Source: Intestinimonas massiliensis (ex Afouda et al. 2020) (GTDB taxonomy: Bacteria; Bacillota; Clostridia; Oscillospirales; Oscillospiraceae). Taken from it: a DNA stretch of 64,000 nt. The DNA lies in contig NZ_LR131147.1 of assembly GCF_900626285.1 (NCBI RefSeq), positions 202,267 through 266,266 on the forward strand. The letters are read 5' to 3'. The position numbers and the translations under genes are program-made. Below, one piece after another: positions 63,876 to 64,000 of this stretch (position 1 is the stretch's first letter; the number at the start of each line of letters is the position of its first letter). Below the pieces are notes generated by a model, which was not told where the DNA came from, did not search any database, and was given only the letters and a program-made list of their open reading frames with translations.

Positions 63876-64000
63876 TTTCCCAGCTCTATACTGTCTGGCT
63901 GACCGCCATTTTTTGAAATGCACAGCGGTTTAATTTGGTGCACCCTTTTCCTTTGCTCGTTTCCTTTGAAAGTTTTACTTGACTTTTGTTAGCAGGTCTT

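Larger units (their letters stand above)
62390..64000 (+). mobile_element. IS110-family insertion sequence (right end not defined)
   Basis: A DEDD transposase gene preceded by about 270 non-coding bases with strong secondary structure. IS110 elements lack long terminal inverted repeats, so the ends cannot be read directly; the left one is placed near the break in the DUF262 gene. After the transposase stop at 63875, 125 bases remain in the window, containing CTGGCTGACC (63895-63904), which also occurs at 62477-62486. Confidence 0.7.

Overview
The window is a GC-rich chromosomal segment from a Gram-positive, low-complexity-envelope anaerobe of the class Clostridia. The evidence is an electron-bifurcating NfnAB pair, S-layer-homology (SLH) surface proteins, CsoR/CopA, an alr-mazF locus, the rplT-rpmI-infC and rpoB-rpoC operons, and Shine-Dalgarno sites of the GGAGG type. 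The high GC content together with a mucinase-like M60 protease suggests a gut Oscillospiraceae member (Flavonifractor/Lawsonibacter-like); this taxonomic placement is inference.

Region 1-8.6 kb: tail of an FtsX-type ABC permease, a BlaI/BlaR1-like sensor pair with a visible operator, a three-gene operon with a DUF1266 protein, a TetR regulator sitting on a perfect palindrome, a lipoprotein, a small DUF6774-like protein, a YetF/DUF421 membrane protein and a von Willebrand A protein. Region 8.65-11.97 kb: a compact 3.27-kb integrated element inside tRNA-Ala(GGC), with attL/attR, arm-type repeats, a ribbon-helix-helix protein, a CRESS-type HUH/superfamily-3-helicase Rep, an excisionase-like protein and a tyrosine integrase.

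Region 12-24.5 kb: nfnB-nfnA; a leftward stretch with mini-RNase III and RqcH followed closely by a response regulator, an ABC exporter (ATPase plus two permeases) and a histidine kinase resembling CprABC-KR/lantibiotic immunity systems; then alr, a mazF toxin without a neighbouring antitoxin, and a small secreted protein. Region 24.6-30.7 kb: a 1.6-kresidue M60-family (mucin-active type) protease with dockerin-like, FN3 and discoidin-like modules, next to an SLH protein. Region 30.7-42.6 kb: rpoB-rpoC, a GT-C membrane glycosyltransferase, an SH3-NlpC/P60 cell wall hydrolase, an EamA transporter and a DUF378 protein. Region 42.6-49.35 kb: csoR with its operator, copA with a copZ-like domain fused at the C-terminus but still preceded by its own ribosome binding site, an SLH/Gly-Ser-linker protein and a MATE exporter.

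Region 49.35-53.6 kb is a decayed mobile island: an IS200/IS605 remnant whose TnpA has lost the HUH motif, a large serine recombinase, two MobC-like proteins without a relaxase, and a striking set of long palindromes that share a TTTyGrCAA half-site. It is followed by a PadR regulator and a HAAS/DUF1700-like membrane gene broken by an in-frame amber codon. Region 55-60.5 kb is housekeeping: infC (probable ATC start, leader attenuator)-rpmI-rplT, a surface 5'-nucleotidase, a hemolysin III/PAQR protein, trmB and tRNA-Pro(UGG). Region 60.6-64 kb is a second insertion hot spot: an IS3-family element with a frameshifted orfB, a truncated DUF262 gene, and an IS110-family element with a structured upstream segment that is a good bridge-RNA candidate.

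The most noteworthy items are the tRNA-integrated CRESS-Rep element with its putative origin, the palindrome family of the mobile island, the IS110 bridge-RNA candidate, and the copA-copZ nested arrangement.
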